Shown here one piece after another: positions 8,198 through 15,587 of a DNA stretch of 34,473 bases. The DNA comes from an uncultured Sphingomonadales bacterium (GTDB lineage Bacteria > Pseudomonadota > Alphaproteobacteria > Sphingomonadales > CAKZYD01): the NCBI GenBank assembly GCA_937884085.1, contig CAKZYD010000209.1, forward strand, positions 1 through 34,473, given 5' to 3'. A program made the position numbers and the translations under genes. The first letter of the stretch is position 1, and every line of letters starts with the position of its first letter. The notes below the pieces were generated by a model, which saw only the letters and a program-made list of their open reading frames with translations, was not told where the DNA came from and searched no databases.

Positions 8198-8941
8198 CTA
8201 GGATAAGCTGAAGAGGTGCGCGTGAATGACGGCAAGCGTGCCGTTTTGATTCATCTCCGAAACGGCTTTCTGCTTTAACTCTCTGAGCTTGTTTTCATCG
8301 ATAATGCGGAAACCGGAAAAGCGCGTTGGCTTATCGCCGTTTTGCACCACCGCTTCCCCCTCGCGGAGCAGCTCAAGTTCATTCAGCTTTTCGCAAAACA
8401 GCCGGGTTTGGGCAACGCCGCGCTCATAGCGCTCACAGAAGGTGAGAATATCTTTGGTGAGCTGGCTGCCTTCTTCGCCGTCGAACAGCTTCCGGCTACC
8501 TGCTTTTTGAACGATTTTTGCTGTTGGGTCTATGCAGAGGCTCAGTTTTTCATCGCCATCGCGTAAACGGGCCAGCATGAACGGGTAGCGACGGATATAC
8601 GCGGGAATATACACCTCCTTCTTCCAGCCGCCGTCATCTTCCACATAGCTGTTGATGCCTTGGCGCAGGCCCATGATTGCGATGGGCTGGCCAATGCCTT
8701 GGCTATCAAACACAACGGGGAAAAACCGCTGCGCAATGGGAAATTCCTCTGCCAGCAACGGCACAAGATGCGCTTCCTTCGCAAACTCGAAATTGGGCGT
8801 ATCTGCCAAACACAGGTCGCTATGATCGCGGTGGTTCAATGGCTCCACGGTGTTGAAAAACATAGGCAGGCGCGGCGCACTACCATCTCCATTTGTGGGA
8901 GGCGTATTTTGGTCGTTTGAAGCGGGTGTCTCATCAGCCAT
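8198..8941 (-). CDS. SapC family protein
   Basis: A 247-aa protein matching the SapC family (PF07277), named from a Campylobacter S-layer gene cluster but found widely in proteobacteria without S-layers. Family features visible are the early MFFNTVEPLNHRDH segment, the central YIPAYIRRYPFMLA and the C-terminal FRIIDENKLRELKQ ... LAVIHAHLFSLS. The first 25 residues are polar and low in complexity, with no signal peptide or transmembrane helix, so it should be cytoplasmic. A GGAG about ten bases upstream supports ATG 8941. There are no S-layer or secretion genes beside it. Biochemical function is unknown; the family call is firm, the role is not. Confidence 0.85.
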   Translation of the reverse strand: MADETPASNDQNTPPTNGDGSAPRLPMFFNTVEPLNHRDHSDLCLADTPNFEFAKEAHLVPLLAEEFPIAQRFFPVVFDSQGIGQPIAIMGLRQGINSYVEDDGGWKKEVYIPAYIRRYPFMLARLRDGDEKLSLCIDPTAKIVQKAGSRKLFDGEEGSQLTKDILTFCERYERGVAQTRLFCEKLNELELLREGEAVVQNGDKPTRFSGFRIIDENKLRELKQKAVSEMNQNGTLAVIHAHLFSLS

Positions 8942-9080
8942 GGGAGACTGGCTCCTTTCTCTGCGTACTTAATTTTGAATGGCTAAAAGCCGAATGGCAG
9001 GCCTGTTAGCGTGTTTGAGGCGGTTTGGCCACGGCAAAACGCCCAAGTTGGCTGCAAAGGCGGCCAGGGGGGGCCGGTGC

Positions 9081-9128
9081 AAAAAAAAGCCCACCAGTTT
9101 CGGCATAAAGTCCGAAGGTCTGGCGGGC
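9081..9128 (-). terminator. Rho-independent terminator downstream of the small exported-protein gene
   Basis: Read on the minus strand: a 9-bp outer stem (GCCCGCCAG pairing with CTGGTGGGC, one G-U), a 5-bp inner stem (TTCGG/CCGAA) and then eight consecutive T at 9088-9081. It lies about 50 bases after the stop of the gene at 9179-9505. The remainder of 8942-9178 shows no credible gene and should hold the sapC promoter. Confidence 0.85.
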
Positions 9129-9178
9129 GTCCAAAGAGGACAGGTCAGGGAGGAAAAAGGAAGCTCTTGTGGGTAAGC

Positions 9179-9505
9179 CTAGTTCAGGCGCTCTGCTAAG
9201 AACCGTGCGGCCGGAGAATTCACCAGATTGTTGGGTGAGACCGTTGCAGCATAGTCGTCACTGGCCAGATATTGCCGTGCAATATAAGGGCGGCCAATCG
9301 GACCTTCTTCGATTTTGGCGCTCTGATTGGCCACTTGGCTCACCAGCTCTGGAAGGTTGGTAAGGTCAAGCTGGTTCACCGGCGTTTTTGCTTCCGCGAC
9401 TGCGATGAACATGGTCATGCCAACCAAAACAAGTCCGACGCGAAGAACGTTGTCACGGACCAGTGTAGCAACACTGTTGGTGAAAGCGGTGTTTGCAGAT
9501 GCCAT
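9179..9505 (-). CDS. Small exported hypothetical protein
   Basis: A 108-aa protein I do not recognise. ATG 9505 is preceded by AGGAG with seven bases between, much better than the tracked start at 9607. Residues about 18-38 form a hydrophobic stretch (NVLRVGLVLVGMTMFIAVAEA) ending in AEA, typical of a Sec signal peptide cut by signal peptidase I or of a single anchor. The remaining ~70 residues are soluble, with no cysteine and no repeat. The gene carries its own strong terminator, so it is probably transcribed alone and well. It is divergent from the opp operon, which may be chance. It could be a small periplasmic or membrane-attached factor. Confidence 0.7.
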   Translation of the reverse strand: MASANTAFTNSVATLVRDNVLRVGLVLVGMTMFIAVAEAKTPVNQLDLTNLPELVSQVANQSAKIEEGPIGRPYIARQYLASDDYAATVSPNNLVNSPAARFLAERLN

Positions 9506-9660
9506 GGGTCGTCTCCTATTGGCTTCCAGCGTCTTGCTCGCTGGCTGTGTCGTCGTTGGGCTTTGATGTAGACCGGTGCTGCCCGTTTCAGAAGCCGTGA
9601 AGATCATATAATTCTGTTCTCAATCACTGAACAATCACCTTTATGTGATGCATCCGTGAG

Positions 9661-9666
9661 TATAAT
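9661..9666 (+). promoter_or_regulatory. Candidate -10 element for the opp operon
   Basis: A perfect TATAAT at 9661-9666 in the 264-bp gap between the small exported-protein gene and oppA. I see no good -35 hexamer at 16-18 bases, and a second TATAAT occurs at 9607-9612, so the promoter call is tentative. Confidence 0.35.
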
Positions 9667-9675
9667 TGGAAACAA

Positions 9676-9690
9676 CGAACACAGTGTTCG
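9676..9690. promoter_or_regulatory. Perfect 15-bp palindrome, possible operator of the opp operon
   Basis: CGAACACAGTGTTCG is a perfect inverted repeat with 7-bp arms around a central A. It lies ten bases downstream of the TATAAT at 9661 and about 80 bases before the chosen oppA start, a position typical of a repressor site. The regulator is unknown; the arms contain GAAC/GTTC but do not match the alphaproteobacterial LexA pattern of direct GTTC repeats. Confidence 0.45.
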
Positions 9691-9769
9691 GGTTTCTCGA
9701 TCAATGGCCATTTGGCGCGTTTCTCTCGCGGGGCTTTTCACTGGAAGCGCGCTATGCAACGGTAAGCCG

Positions 9770-11359
9770 ATGCGGCCGCTCCTCATTTGTTTTGCAATCT
9801 TTTTCAGCGGGTGTGGTGGGCCGATTGATCGACCAGCGCGTGAGGACAAAACTCATATCGTGCGTGTGAACGATGATGAGGTGCGCACGCTTGACCCTCA
9901 TAAGGTCAGCATTGTGACGGATGGGCGTGTGGTGGGGGATCTTTTTCAGGGCCTCATCGATCTAGACGTATCCGGCAGGCCCATCCCGGGGCAAGCCCAG
10001 TCTTGGTCGGTCAGCGATGATGGCCTGACATGGGTCTTTATCTTGCGACCTGATTTGGTCTGGTCGGACGCAACGCCCCTGTCGGCGGAGGATTTTGTCT
10101 ATTCTTTCCGCCGCTTGGTGCTGCCTGCAACGGCTGCGCCCTACGCCAACTTGGTGAACGGCTGGGTCGGCGCGCGGGCCATCTTAAAAGGCGAGGCGCC
10201 CGCGGAAAGGCTTGGCGTCACCGCCCTTGATAGTCAAACGCTAGAGATACAGCTGATCCGGCCAGAACCAGCACTGCTTAACATGCTCGCCTATGCCGCT
10301 TTGGTGCCTGTACCGCGGCATGTCATTGCCAAACATGGTGATGCGTGGAGCCGGCCTGGAACGCTCATCGGAAATGGGGCTTACACCTTAAGCAGCTGGC
10401 GGCGCCAAGCCTCCATGGAGATGGTCAAGAACCGGCGCTTTCATGCCGCTGACAGCGTAGCGCTGGACCGCGTCACCTATGTTCCCATTAGCGATGAAAT
10501 GGCAGCTGTGCGTCAGTTTCGCGCTGGCGAGGTTGATATTGTTCCAGATTTTCCGGGAACCATGGCGGCGGTGCTGGAGCAGCAGCTGGGCGACCAGGTC
10601 CATATCGGCCCTTATTTGACGACCTTTTATTGGGTTTTTAATACCACCAAGCCGCCCTTCGATAGTCCCGCTGTCCGCCGCGCCCTTTCGATGAGTGTGG
10701 ACCGGGAAGCCATCATCAAATCCATCATGCGCACTGGCAATGCGCCCGCTTATGCCATGGTTCCGCCAGATACAGGAAGCTATGGCCCAGCTCATTTGCC
10801 TGATTGGGCGTCTTGGCCGTTGGAAGCCCGGCGCACTGAGGCGAAGCGTCTATTAGAGGCGGTCGGCATTACGCCTGCGTCACGGCTCGAAGTGGTCCAT
10901 CGCTATAACACGTCTGACACCTATCAACGCATTGCCTTGGCGATCGGCCAAATGTGGGCGGAACTTGGCGTCGATCTCGTCTTGTTCAACAGCGAGACTG
11001 CGGTGCATTATGCTGCCCTGCGCTCGGGCGACTATGTGCTGGGCAGAGCGGGGTGGGCGGCGGATTATGCTGCGCCGGAAAACTTCTTGTTTGTCTTCGC
11101 AAGTGCCAGCAAAGGGCTCAACTATCCACGCTATCGAAACCCGCGCTATGATGAGTTGCTGGACGCAGCGGTATCAGAAAGCGATGTGCCAACGCGCATG
11201 GCGTTGATGCGGCAGGCCGAAGCGATCTTGATCGAGGACAGCCCGATCCTGCCGATCTTCTACTATGTGTCAAAATATCTCGTTGCAGACGACGTCACCG
11301 GCTGGAGCCCAAATGTGCTGAGCGCCCATCGCAGCCGCTGGCTTGGGTTTGCACCATGA
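9770..11359 (+). CDS. oppA: Oligopeptide ABC transporter substrate-binding lipoprotein (OppA family)
   Basis: Periplasmic SBP_bac_5 family protein that would capture peptides for the OppBC permease. Starting at ATG 9770 gives 529 aa, normal for OppA, and yields a short lipoprotein signal (MRPLLICFAIFFSGCGG) with the lipid cysteine at residue 17. The tracked start at 9656 would add 38 residues, and an ATG at 9704 is also possible. The family pattern is present: RTLDPHKVS near the N-terminus, LVWSDATPLSAEDFVYSF, IGNGAYTL, the mid-domain TTKPPFDSPAVRRALSMSVD and the late AGWAADYAAPENF. The stop overlaps the oppB ATG. Substrate cannot be read from sequence; murein peptides are one possibility. 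Confidence 0.87.
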   Translation: MRPLLICFAIFFSGCGGPIDRPAREDKTHIVRVNDDEVRTLDPHKVSIVTDGRVVGDLFQGLIDLDVSGRPIPGQAQSWSVSDDGLTWVFILRPDLVWSDATPLSAEDFVYSFRRLVLPATAAPYANLVNGWVGARAILKGEAPAERLGVTALDSQTLEIQLIRPEPALLNMLAYAALVPVPRHVIAKHGDAWSRPGTLIGNGAYTLSSWRRQASMEMVKNRRFHAADSVALDRVTYVPISDEMAAVRQFRAGEVDIVPDFPGTMAAVLEQQLGDQVHIGPYLTTFYWVFNTTKPPFDSPAVRRALSMSVDREAIIKSIMRTGNAPAYAMVPPDTGSYGPAHLPDWASWPLEARRTEAKRLLEAVGITPASRLEVVHRYNTSDTYQRIALAIGQMWAELGVDLVLFNSETAVHYAALRSGDYVLGRAGWAADYAAPENFLFVFASASKGLNYPRYRNPRYDELLDAAVSESDVPTRMALMRQAEAILIEDSPILPIFYYVSKYLVADDVTGWSPNVLSAHRSRWLGFAP

Positions 11360-12276
11360 TAGGTGTGCTGGCCTCGCGCCTGCTGTGGGCCATCCCGACC
11401 ATGCTTGCCATTATTACGCTTGCGTTTTTCATGATGCGCATCGCGCCTGGCGGGCCTTTTGATGGCGAAAGGGCGATGACGGCGGAGGTGAAGGCCAATT
11501 TAGAGCGCGCCTATAAGCTCGATAAGCCCGTTTACGTTCAATATGGGCACTATCTTGCAGGCGTGGTGCAAGGCGATTTCGGCCCCTCTTTTCAATATCG
11601 CGACCAATCCGTCAGTGGGCTGATCCGGCAAGGCCTTGGGCCAAGCCTGCTGGTGGGCGGGCTTGCCGTCAGCCTTGCCTTTGTCATGGGCATGGCCTTG
11701 GGCATCACAGCTGCCACGCATCAAGGCGGCGTTGTTGACCGGCTGACGATGGCGCTTGCCTCGCTGGGCCTTGCCTTGCCGAGTTTTGTGATCGCGCCTT
11801 TATTGGCGCTCGCCTTTGGCGTTGGGCTGCGGTTGTTTCCGGTCGCTGGCTGGGGCACAGCGGCGCATTTGGCGCTTCCGGTTTTTGCTTTGTCGATCCC
11901 CTATGCCGCCAGCATCGCCCGGCTGACCCGGGGCGGTATTCTCGCCACAACGTCCGCCCCCTTTGTGCGCACGGCGCGGGCAAAGAATGTGTCACCGGCC
12001 CGGATTTTGTGGCGCCATATCCTGCCGCAGGCGATCATGCCGGTGGTCAGCTATTTAGGCCCCTCGGCAGCAGGCGTCCTCACCGGCTCGGTCGTGATCG
12101 AAACGATTTTTCAAATCCCAGGCATTGGCCGCTATTTCGTGCAAGGTGCTCTCAACCGGGATTTCACCTTGGTGATGGGGGTTGTGATCGTCTATGCGGC
12201 CATGATCATCGTCTTCAATCTGCTGGTTGATCTTGTCTTGCAACGCCTTGATCCGCGCACCCGGAGCACAGCCTAG
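11356..12276 (+). CDS. oppB: Oligopeptide ABC transporter permease OppB
   Basis: First inner-membrane permease of the Opp/Dpp importer, 306 aa, the usual size. The N-terminal helix and FMMRIAPGGPFDGER match the OppB pattern, in which a conserved PGGPFD segment follows helix one. About six transmembrane helices follow. The EAA-type loop that contacts the ATPase is around TARAKNVSPARILWRHILPQ, and the end PGIGRYFVQGALNRDFTLVM is the family's C-terminal signature. ATGA overlap with oppA, and the oppC start overlaps its stop, so all four genes should be translated as a unit. Confidence 0.92.
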   Translation: MIGVLASRLLWAIPTMLAIITLAFFMMRIAPGGPFDGERAMTAEVKANLERAYKLDKPVYVQYGHYLAGVVQGDFGPSFQYRDQSVSGLIRQGLGPSLLVGGLAVSLAFVMGMALGITAATHQGGVVDRLTMALASLGLALPSFVIAPLLALAFGVGLRLFPVAGWGTAAHLALPVFALSIPYAASIARLTRGGILATTSAPFVRTARAKNVSPARILWRHILPQAIMPVVSYLGPSAAGVLTGSVVIETIFQIPGIGRYFVQGALNRDFTLVMGVVIVYAAMIIVFNLLVDLVLQRLDPRTRSTA

Positions 12277-13073
12277 TGCCCCGCGCGGCCTTTTGGATCT
12301 TTATGGCTGTGGTCATCCTGTGTTTTGTCGGGCCGTTTCTCCTTCCCTTTTCTGCCGGGCAGATGGATTTGCTCGATACCTATGCGCCGCCATCCCTTGC
12401 CAGCGGCCATCTGCTTGGCACCGATGCGCTGGGCCGGGATGTGCTGGCCAGGGTATTGGAGGCAGGCCGGGTTTCCTTGGCTGTGGGCTTTGCCGCCACG
12501 CTGGCCAGCAGTCTGATCGGCGTCTTCTATGGCGCGGTTGCTGGCTATCGGGGCGGCACCACCGATCAGCTGATGATGCGCTTTGTCGACGTGGTCTATG
12601 CCCTGCCGTTCATGTTCTTCGTAATTGTCCTCATGGTCATTGTGGGCCGGCAGGTTTGGCTTATCTTCGTTGCCATCGCGGCTGTCGAATGGCTGACCAT
12701 GGCGCGCATTGTGCGCGGGCAAACCGCCTCTCTGCGGCAAATGGATTTCATCAAAGCCGCGCATGCCATGGGCCTGCGTGATGGCGTTATCATCCGGCGT
12801 CATATCGTGCCCAATTTGGCGACCCCGGTGGTCATTTTCGCCACCTTGTCCGTGCCGCAGGCCGTTATGATCGAGAGTTTTCTCTCCTTTCTGGGCCTTG
12901 GCGTGCAGGAACCGCTATCCAGCTGGGGCAGCATGATCCAGCAAGGGGTGGCGGATATGGAATTCGCGCCCTGGCTGCTCATCGCGCCGGCAGCCGCCAT
13001 GGTCGTCACGCTGGTATGCCTTACTGTGCTGGGGGATGCGGCCCGGGATCGCCTGGATAAGCGCGCCACATGA
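12276..13073 (+). CDS. oppC: Oligopeptide ABC transporter permease OppC
   Basis: Second permease, 265 aa, somewhat shorter than most OppC proteins (about 300) because the N-terminal cytoplasmic segment is reduced. It begins at a GTG whose first base is the last base of the oppB stop. Family motifs: HLLGTDALGRDVLARVL after the first helix, and the EAA-like loop KAAHAMGLRDGVIIRRHIVP followed by ESFLSFLGLGVQEPLSSWG, the hallmark end of OppC/DppC. Its stop overlaps the oppDF start as ATGA. Confidence 0.91.
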   Translation: MPRAAFWIFMAVVILCFVGPFLLPFSAGQMDLLDTYAPPSLASGHLLGTDALGRDVLARVLEAGRVSLAVGFAATLASSLIGVFYGAVAGYRGGTTDQLMMRFVDVVYALPFMFFVIVLMVIVGRQVWLIFVAIAAVEWLTMARIVRGQTASLRQMDFIKAAHAMGLRDGVIIRRHIVPNLATPVVIFATLSVPQAVMIESFLSFLGLGVQEPLSSWGSMIQQGVADMEFAPWLLIAPAAAMVVTLVCLTVLGDAARDRLDKRAT

Positions 13074-14617
13074 CGCTCGCAGTGGACAGCTTGCGCATTG
13101 CCTATGCTGGCAGCGCTGTTGTGGATGGGGTTTCGTTCAGCCTTCCGCCTAGCAAATGCCTTGGCGTCGTCGGAGAATCAGGCTCTGGTAAAAGCCAGAT
13201 GGGCCTGGCCTTGATGGGCCTTCTCCCTGCCACCGCTGAGACCGATGGCACAGTCCACATCCATGGCGAGGCTTTGCCTGACGTTGCCCGGCGCGACCAG
13301 TTGGCCATGGTGTTTCAAGACCCACAATCGGCCTTCTGCCCCCATATGCGTATTGCGGACCAAGTGTTTGAAGCCATGGGCGGGCGCGATGCTACTGCGG
13401 CGGCCGCCTTCTTGAAGCAAGCGGGCCTTTCGAACCCGGAGCAAGTGCTGGCCGCTTATCCCCACGCCCTGTCCGGCGGCATGCGCCAGCGGGCCATGCT
13501 GGCCATGGCCCTGGCGCGCACGCCTTCGGTCATTGTTGCCGACGAGCCAACGACCGCCCTCGATGCAGAGGTGCAGCTGGCGCTTTTAAAAGAGTTCGCC
13601 GCCGTCAAAGCGAGCGGTGTGTCGTTGATCCTGATCAGTCATGACATGGGGGTCATTGCTGGCCTGGCCGATGATATCCTGGTGATGCAAAATGGACGCG
13701 CTGTTGAGCAAGGCGCTGCCGAGGCCATTCTGCGCCAGCCGCAACACCCTTACACGCGTGATTTGATTGCAGCGGCGACGCTGAAACAGGCCGTCCCAGC
13801 ACAAACACAAGCAGGGCCAGTGTTGATCGAAGGCCGCGGCCTCACCAAGCGCTTTCCTATGCCGAAAGCCCATCCTTTCGCGCGGACCCACGTGAAGCAG
13901 GCGCTGGTCGATGCGGCCATTGAAGTCCGGGCTGGCGAAACGTTGGCCATTGTTGGCGAATCAGGGTCAGGCAAGTCAACGCTGGCGAGCCTGATGCTTG
14001 GCCTTGCGCCGCCCAGCGAAGGTGAGGTTCTGTGGAAAGGCCAGCATTTCACAGCCCTTCCGCCACAACATCAAAGGCGGCTGCGCCGCCATGTGCAGCC
14101 GGTCTTCCAAGACCCCTTTGCCAGCTTTGACCCGCAGCGCACCCTCGGGCGATCTATTCAAGACATGATCGACCTGCACGGCACAAACCACAGTGTTGAG
14201 GCGCTCCTTGCGTCTGTGAATCTGTCGCCAGATATTGCAGAGCGGTACCCGCACCAAGCCTCTGGCGGACAAAACCAGCGCGCAGCCTTGGCCAGAGCCT
14301 TAGCGGCGGACCCGGAGGTCCTCGTCTGTGATGAAGCACTCAGCGCGCTCGATAAGACCACGCAAGCACAAATCCTGGCGCTCTTACAACGCATCAAAGA
14401 AGAGCGCGGCCTTGCCATGTTGTTCATCAGCCACGACCTGGATGTGGTGGCTGCCATTGCAGACCGCATCGCCGTCCTAAAGGACGGTCATATGGTTGAG
14501 ACGGGGCCTGTCCAGCAGATCATGCAAAGCCCGCAATCGCCTTATACGCAGCGCCTATTGGCAGCGCAGACTGTGCCAGATGCAGCCGTAATGCGCGCGA
14601 AGATTACAGCGTCTTGA
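13070..14617 (+). CDS. oppDF: Fused dual ABC ATPase OppDF
   Basis: A 515-aa protein with both ATPase halves in one chain, replacing separate OppD and OppF. Half one: Walker A GESGSGKS (about residues 35-42), signature LSGGMRQRAMLAMA, Walker B VIVADEPTTALD, switch LISHDMG. Half two, from about residue 255: Walker A GESGSGKST, signature ASGGQNQRAALARAL, Walker B VLVCDEALSALD, switch FISHDLD. Each half ends with the family's QSPYTQ/QHPYTR element. The second signature begins ASGGQ instead of LSGGQ and its Walker B has DEAL, both common in OppF-type domains. Its last 14 bases overlap the end of the convergent GDPD gene. Confidence 0.93.
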   Translation: MTLAVDSLRIAYAGSAVVDGVSFSLPPSKCLGVVGESGSGKSQMGLALMGLLPATAETDGTVHIHGEALPDVARRDQLAMVFQDPQSAFCPHMRIADQVFEAMGGRDATAAAAFLKQAGLSNPEQVLAAYPHALSGGMRQRAMLAMALARTPSVIVADEPTTALDAEVQLALLKEFAAVKASGVSLILISHDMGVIAGLADDILVMQNGRAVEQGAAEAILRQPQHPYTRDLIAAATLKQAVPAQTQAGPVLIEGRGLTKRFPMPKAHPFARTHVKQALVDAAIEVRAGETLAIVGESGSGKSTLASLMLGLAPPSEGEVLWKGQHFTALPPQHQRRLRRHVQPVFQDPFASFDPQRTLGRSIQDMIDLHGTNHSVEALLASVNLSPDIAERYPHQASGGQNQRAALARALAADPEVLVCDEALSALDKTTQAQILALLQRIKEERGLAMLFISHDLDVVAAIADRIAVLKDGHMVETGPVQQIMQSPQSPYTQRLLAAQTVPDAAVMRAKITAS

Positions 14618-15587
14618 GCCAATCGCGCCGGGCGTTGAAGGCTGCCAGCGGGAAGTCGGTGAAGACGCCGTTCACGCCAAGATCGAAGACTGCTTTATAT
14701 TCATCCCCCGGCGTTTTGAACGGCGCAGGCACATCATCGGACCGGAATGTCCAGGGATAGATCTTCAGCCCAGCGTCTTTTGCCGCTTTCACAAGCCCCG
14801 AATCTTTCAGGTCTGGCGTGACAAGCGCGGATTTGTTTGGGCCAATCGCATCGGCATATTTGGCAATCTCCGCCATATCCGGCCAATCGTCCGGGCCGCG
14901 CAGATAGAGAAGCTGCACCTTATTGAGGTTCTTCACCTTCGGCATGCTTTTCAGGAAGTCAGGCTCGAAGCACTGCATGAAAGACGTCTGCAATTTGCCT
15001 GCATTTAAGCGGTCAAAGAAGGGCTGCAACGCTGCCAAAACATCAAAGCCCAGCGAGGCAGCCACCGAGGGCTGCTTAATCTCTGGAAACAGGCGCCAAT
15101 AGCGAAACTCGGCCTCTTCCAAGACCTCAGCAAAGGTCGGAATGGTATAAGTATCATCGAACGCGCTTTTACGGCCTTGGACAGGCGTTCGCGCGCGCAG
15201 CTGGCCAATCTCTTCCAGCGTGAAGTCTTCGGCAAACCAATCTGCCTCTTTCCGGCCAGGCTTGGTCGTGCGCCGGTCCGCGAATTGCGGCAGGTCGGCG
15301 ACATTGGTTGTCGTCGACAAATACCGGTCATGGCGGCAGATCAAATGGCCGTCTTTGGTGAACACGAGGTCTGGCTCAATGGCATCGGCATAGAGCGAAT
15401 GTCCCAAGCGGTAGGCCCCGAGCGTATGTTCCGGGCGCTTCCCAGAGGCACCGCGATGGGCGATGATCATGGGCTCTTGCGGCGGCTTCAGCTTCATGGC
15501 CTCCTCCGCTGTTGCCTTTGACCCTATGCTGCTGGCCAGCAGACTACCGCCTAGCCCAGCAACAGCCGTGCGCCGTGTCCACTTCAT
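14604..15587 (-). CDS. glpQ: Glycerophosphodiester phosphodiesterase (GlpQ-like)
   Basis: Hydrolyses glycerophosphodiesters to glycerol-3-phosphate and an alcohol, probably in the periplasm. The 327-aa product starts MKWTRRTAVAGLGGSLLASS, a twin-arginine-like or long signal ending near KATAEEA. The GDPD core follows: AHRGASG..PEHT (first catalytic histidine), AIEPDLV (metal-binding E and D), ICRHD (second histidine), LFPEIK and a C-terminal GVNGVFTDFPL. The length suits the periplasmic GlpQ class rather than the short cytoplasmic UgpQ. The start overlaps the phoD stop as ATGA, and a PHO-box-like array precedes the operon, so phosphate scavenging is a reasonable role. Confidence 0.91.
   Translation of the reverse strand: MKWTRRTAVAGLGGSLLASSIGSKATAEEAMKLKPPQEPMIIAHRGASGKRPEHTLGAYRLGHSLYADAIEPDLVFTKDGHLICRHDRYLSTTTNVADLPQFADRRTTKPGRKEADWFAEDFTLEEIGQLRARTPVQGRKSAFDDTYTIPTFAEVLEEAEFRYWRLFPEIKQPSVAASLGFDVLAALQPFFDRLNAGKLQTSFMQCFEPDFLKSMPKVKNLNKVQLLYLRGPDDWPDMAEIAKYADAIGPNKSALVTPDLKDSGLVKAAKDAGLKIYPWTFRSDDVPAPFKTPGDEYKAVFDLGVNGVFTDFPLAAFNARRDWLKTL

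Noticed and set aside
8979-9176. 65-aa plus-strand ORF
   Set aside because: It runs through the minus-strand terminator hairpin and its A-run, with low-complexity basic sequence; treated as noncoding.
12227-12803. ORFs of 184 aa (+) and 176 aa (-) within oppC
   Set aside because: Both are frame shadows of oppC, whose permease motifs are clear.
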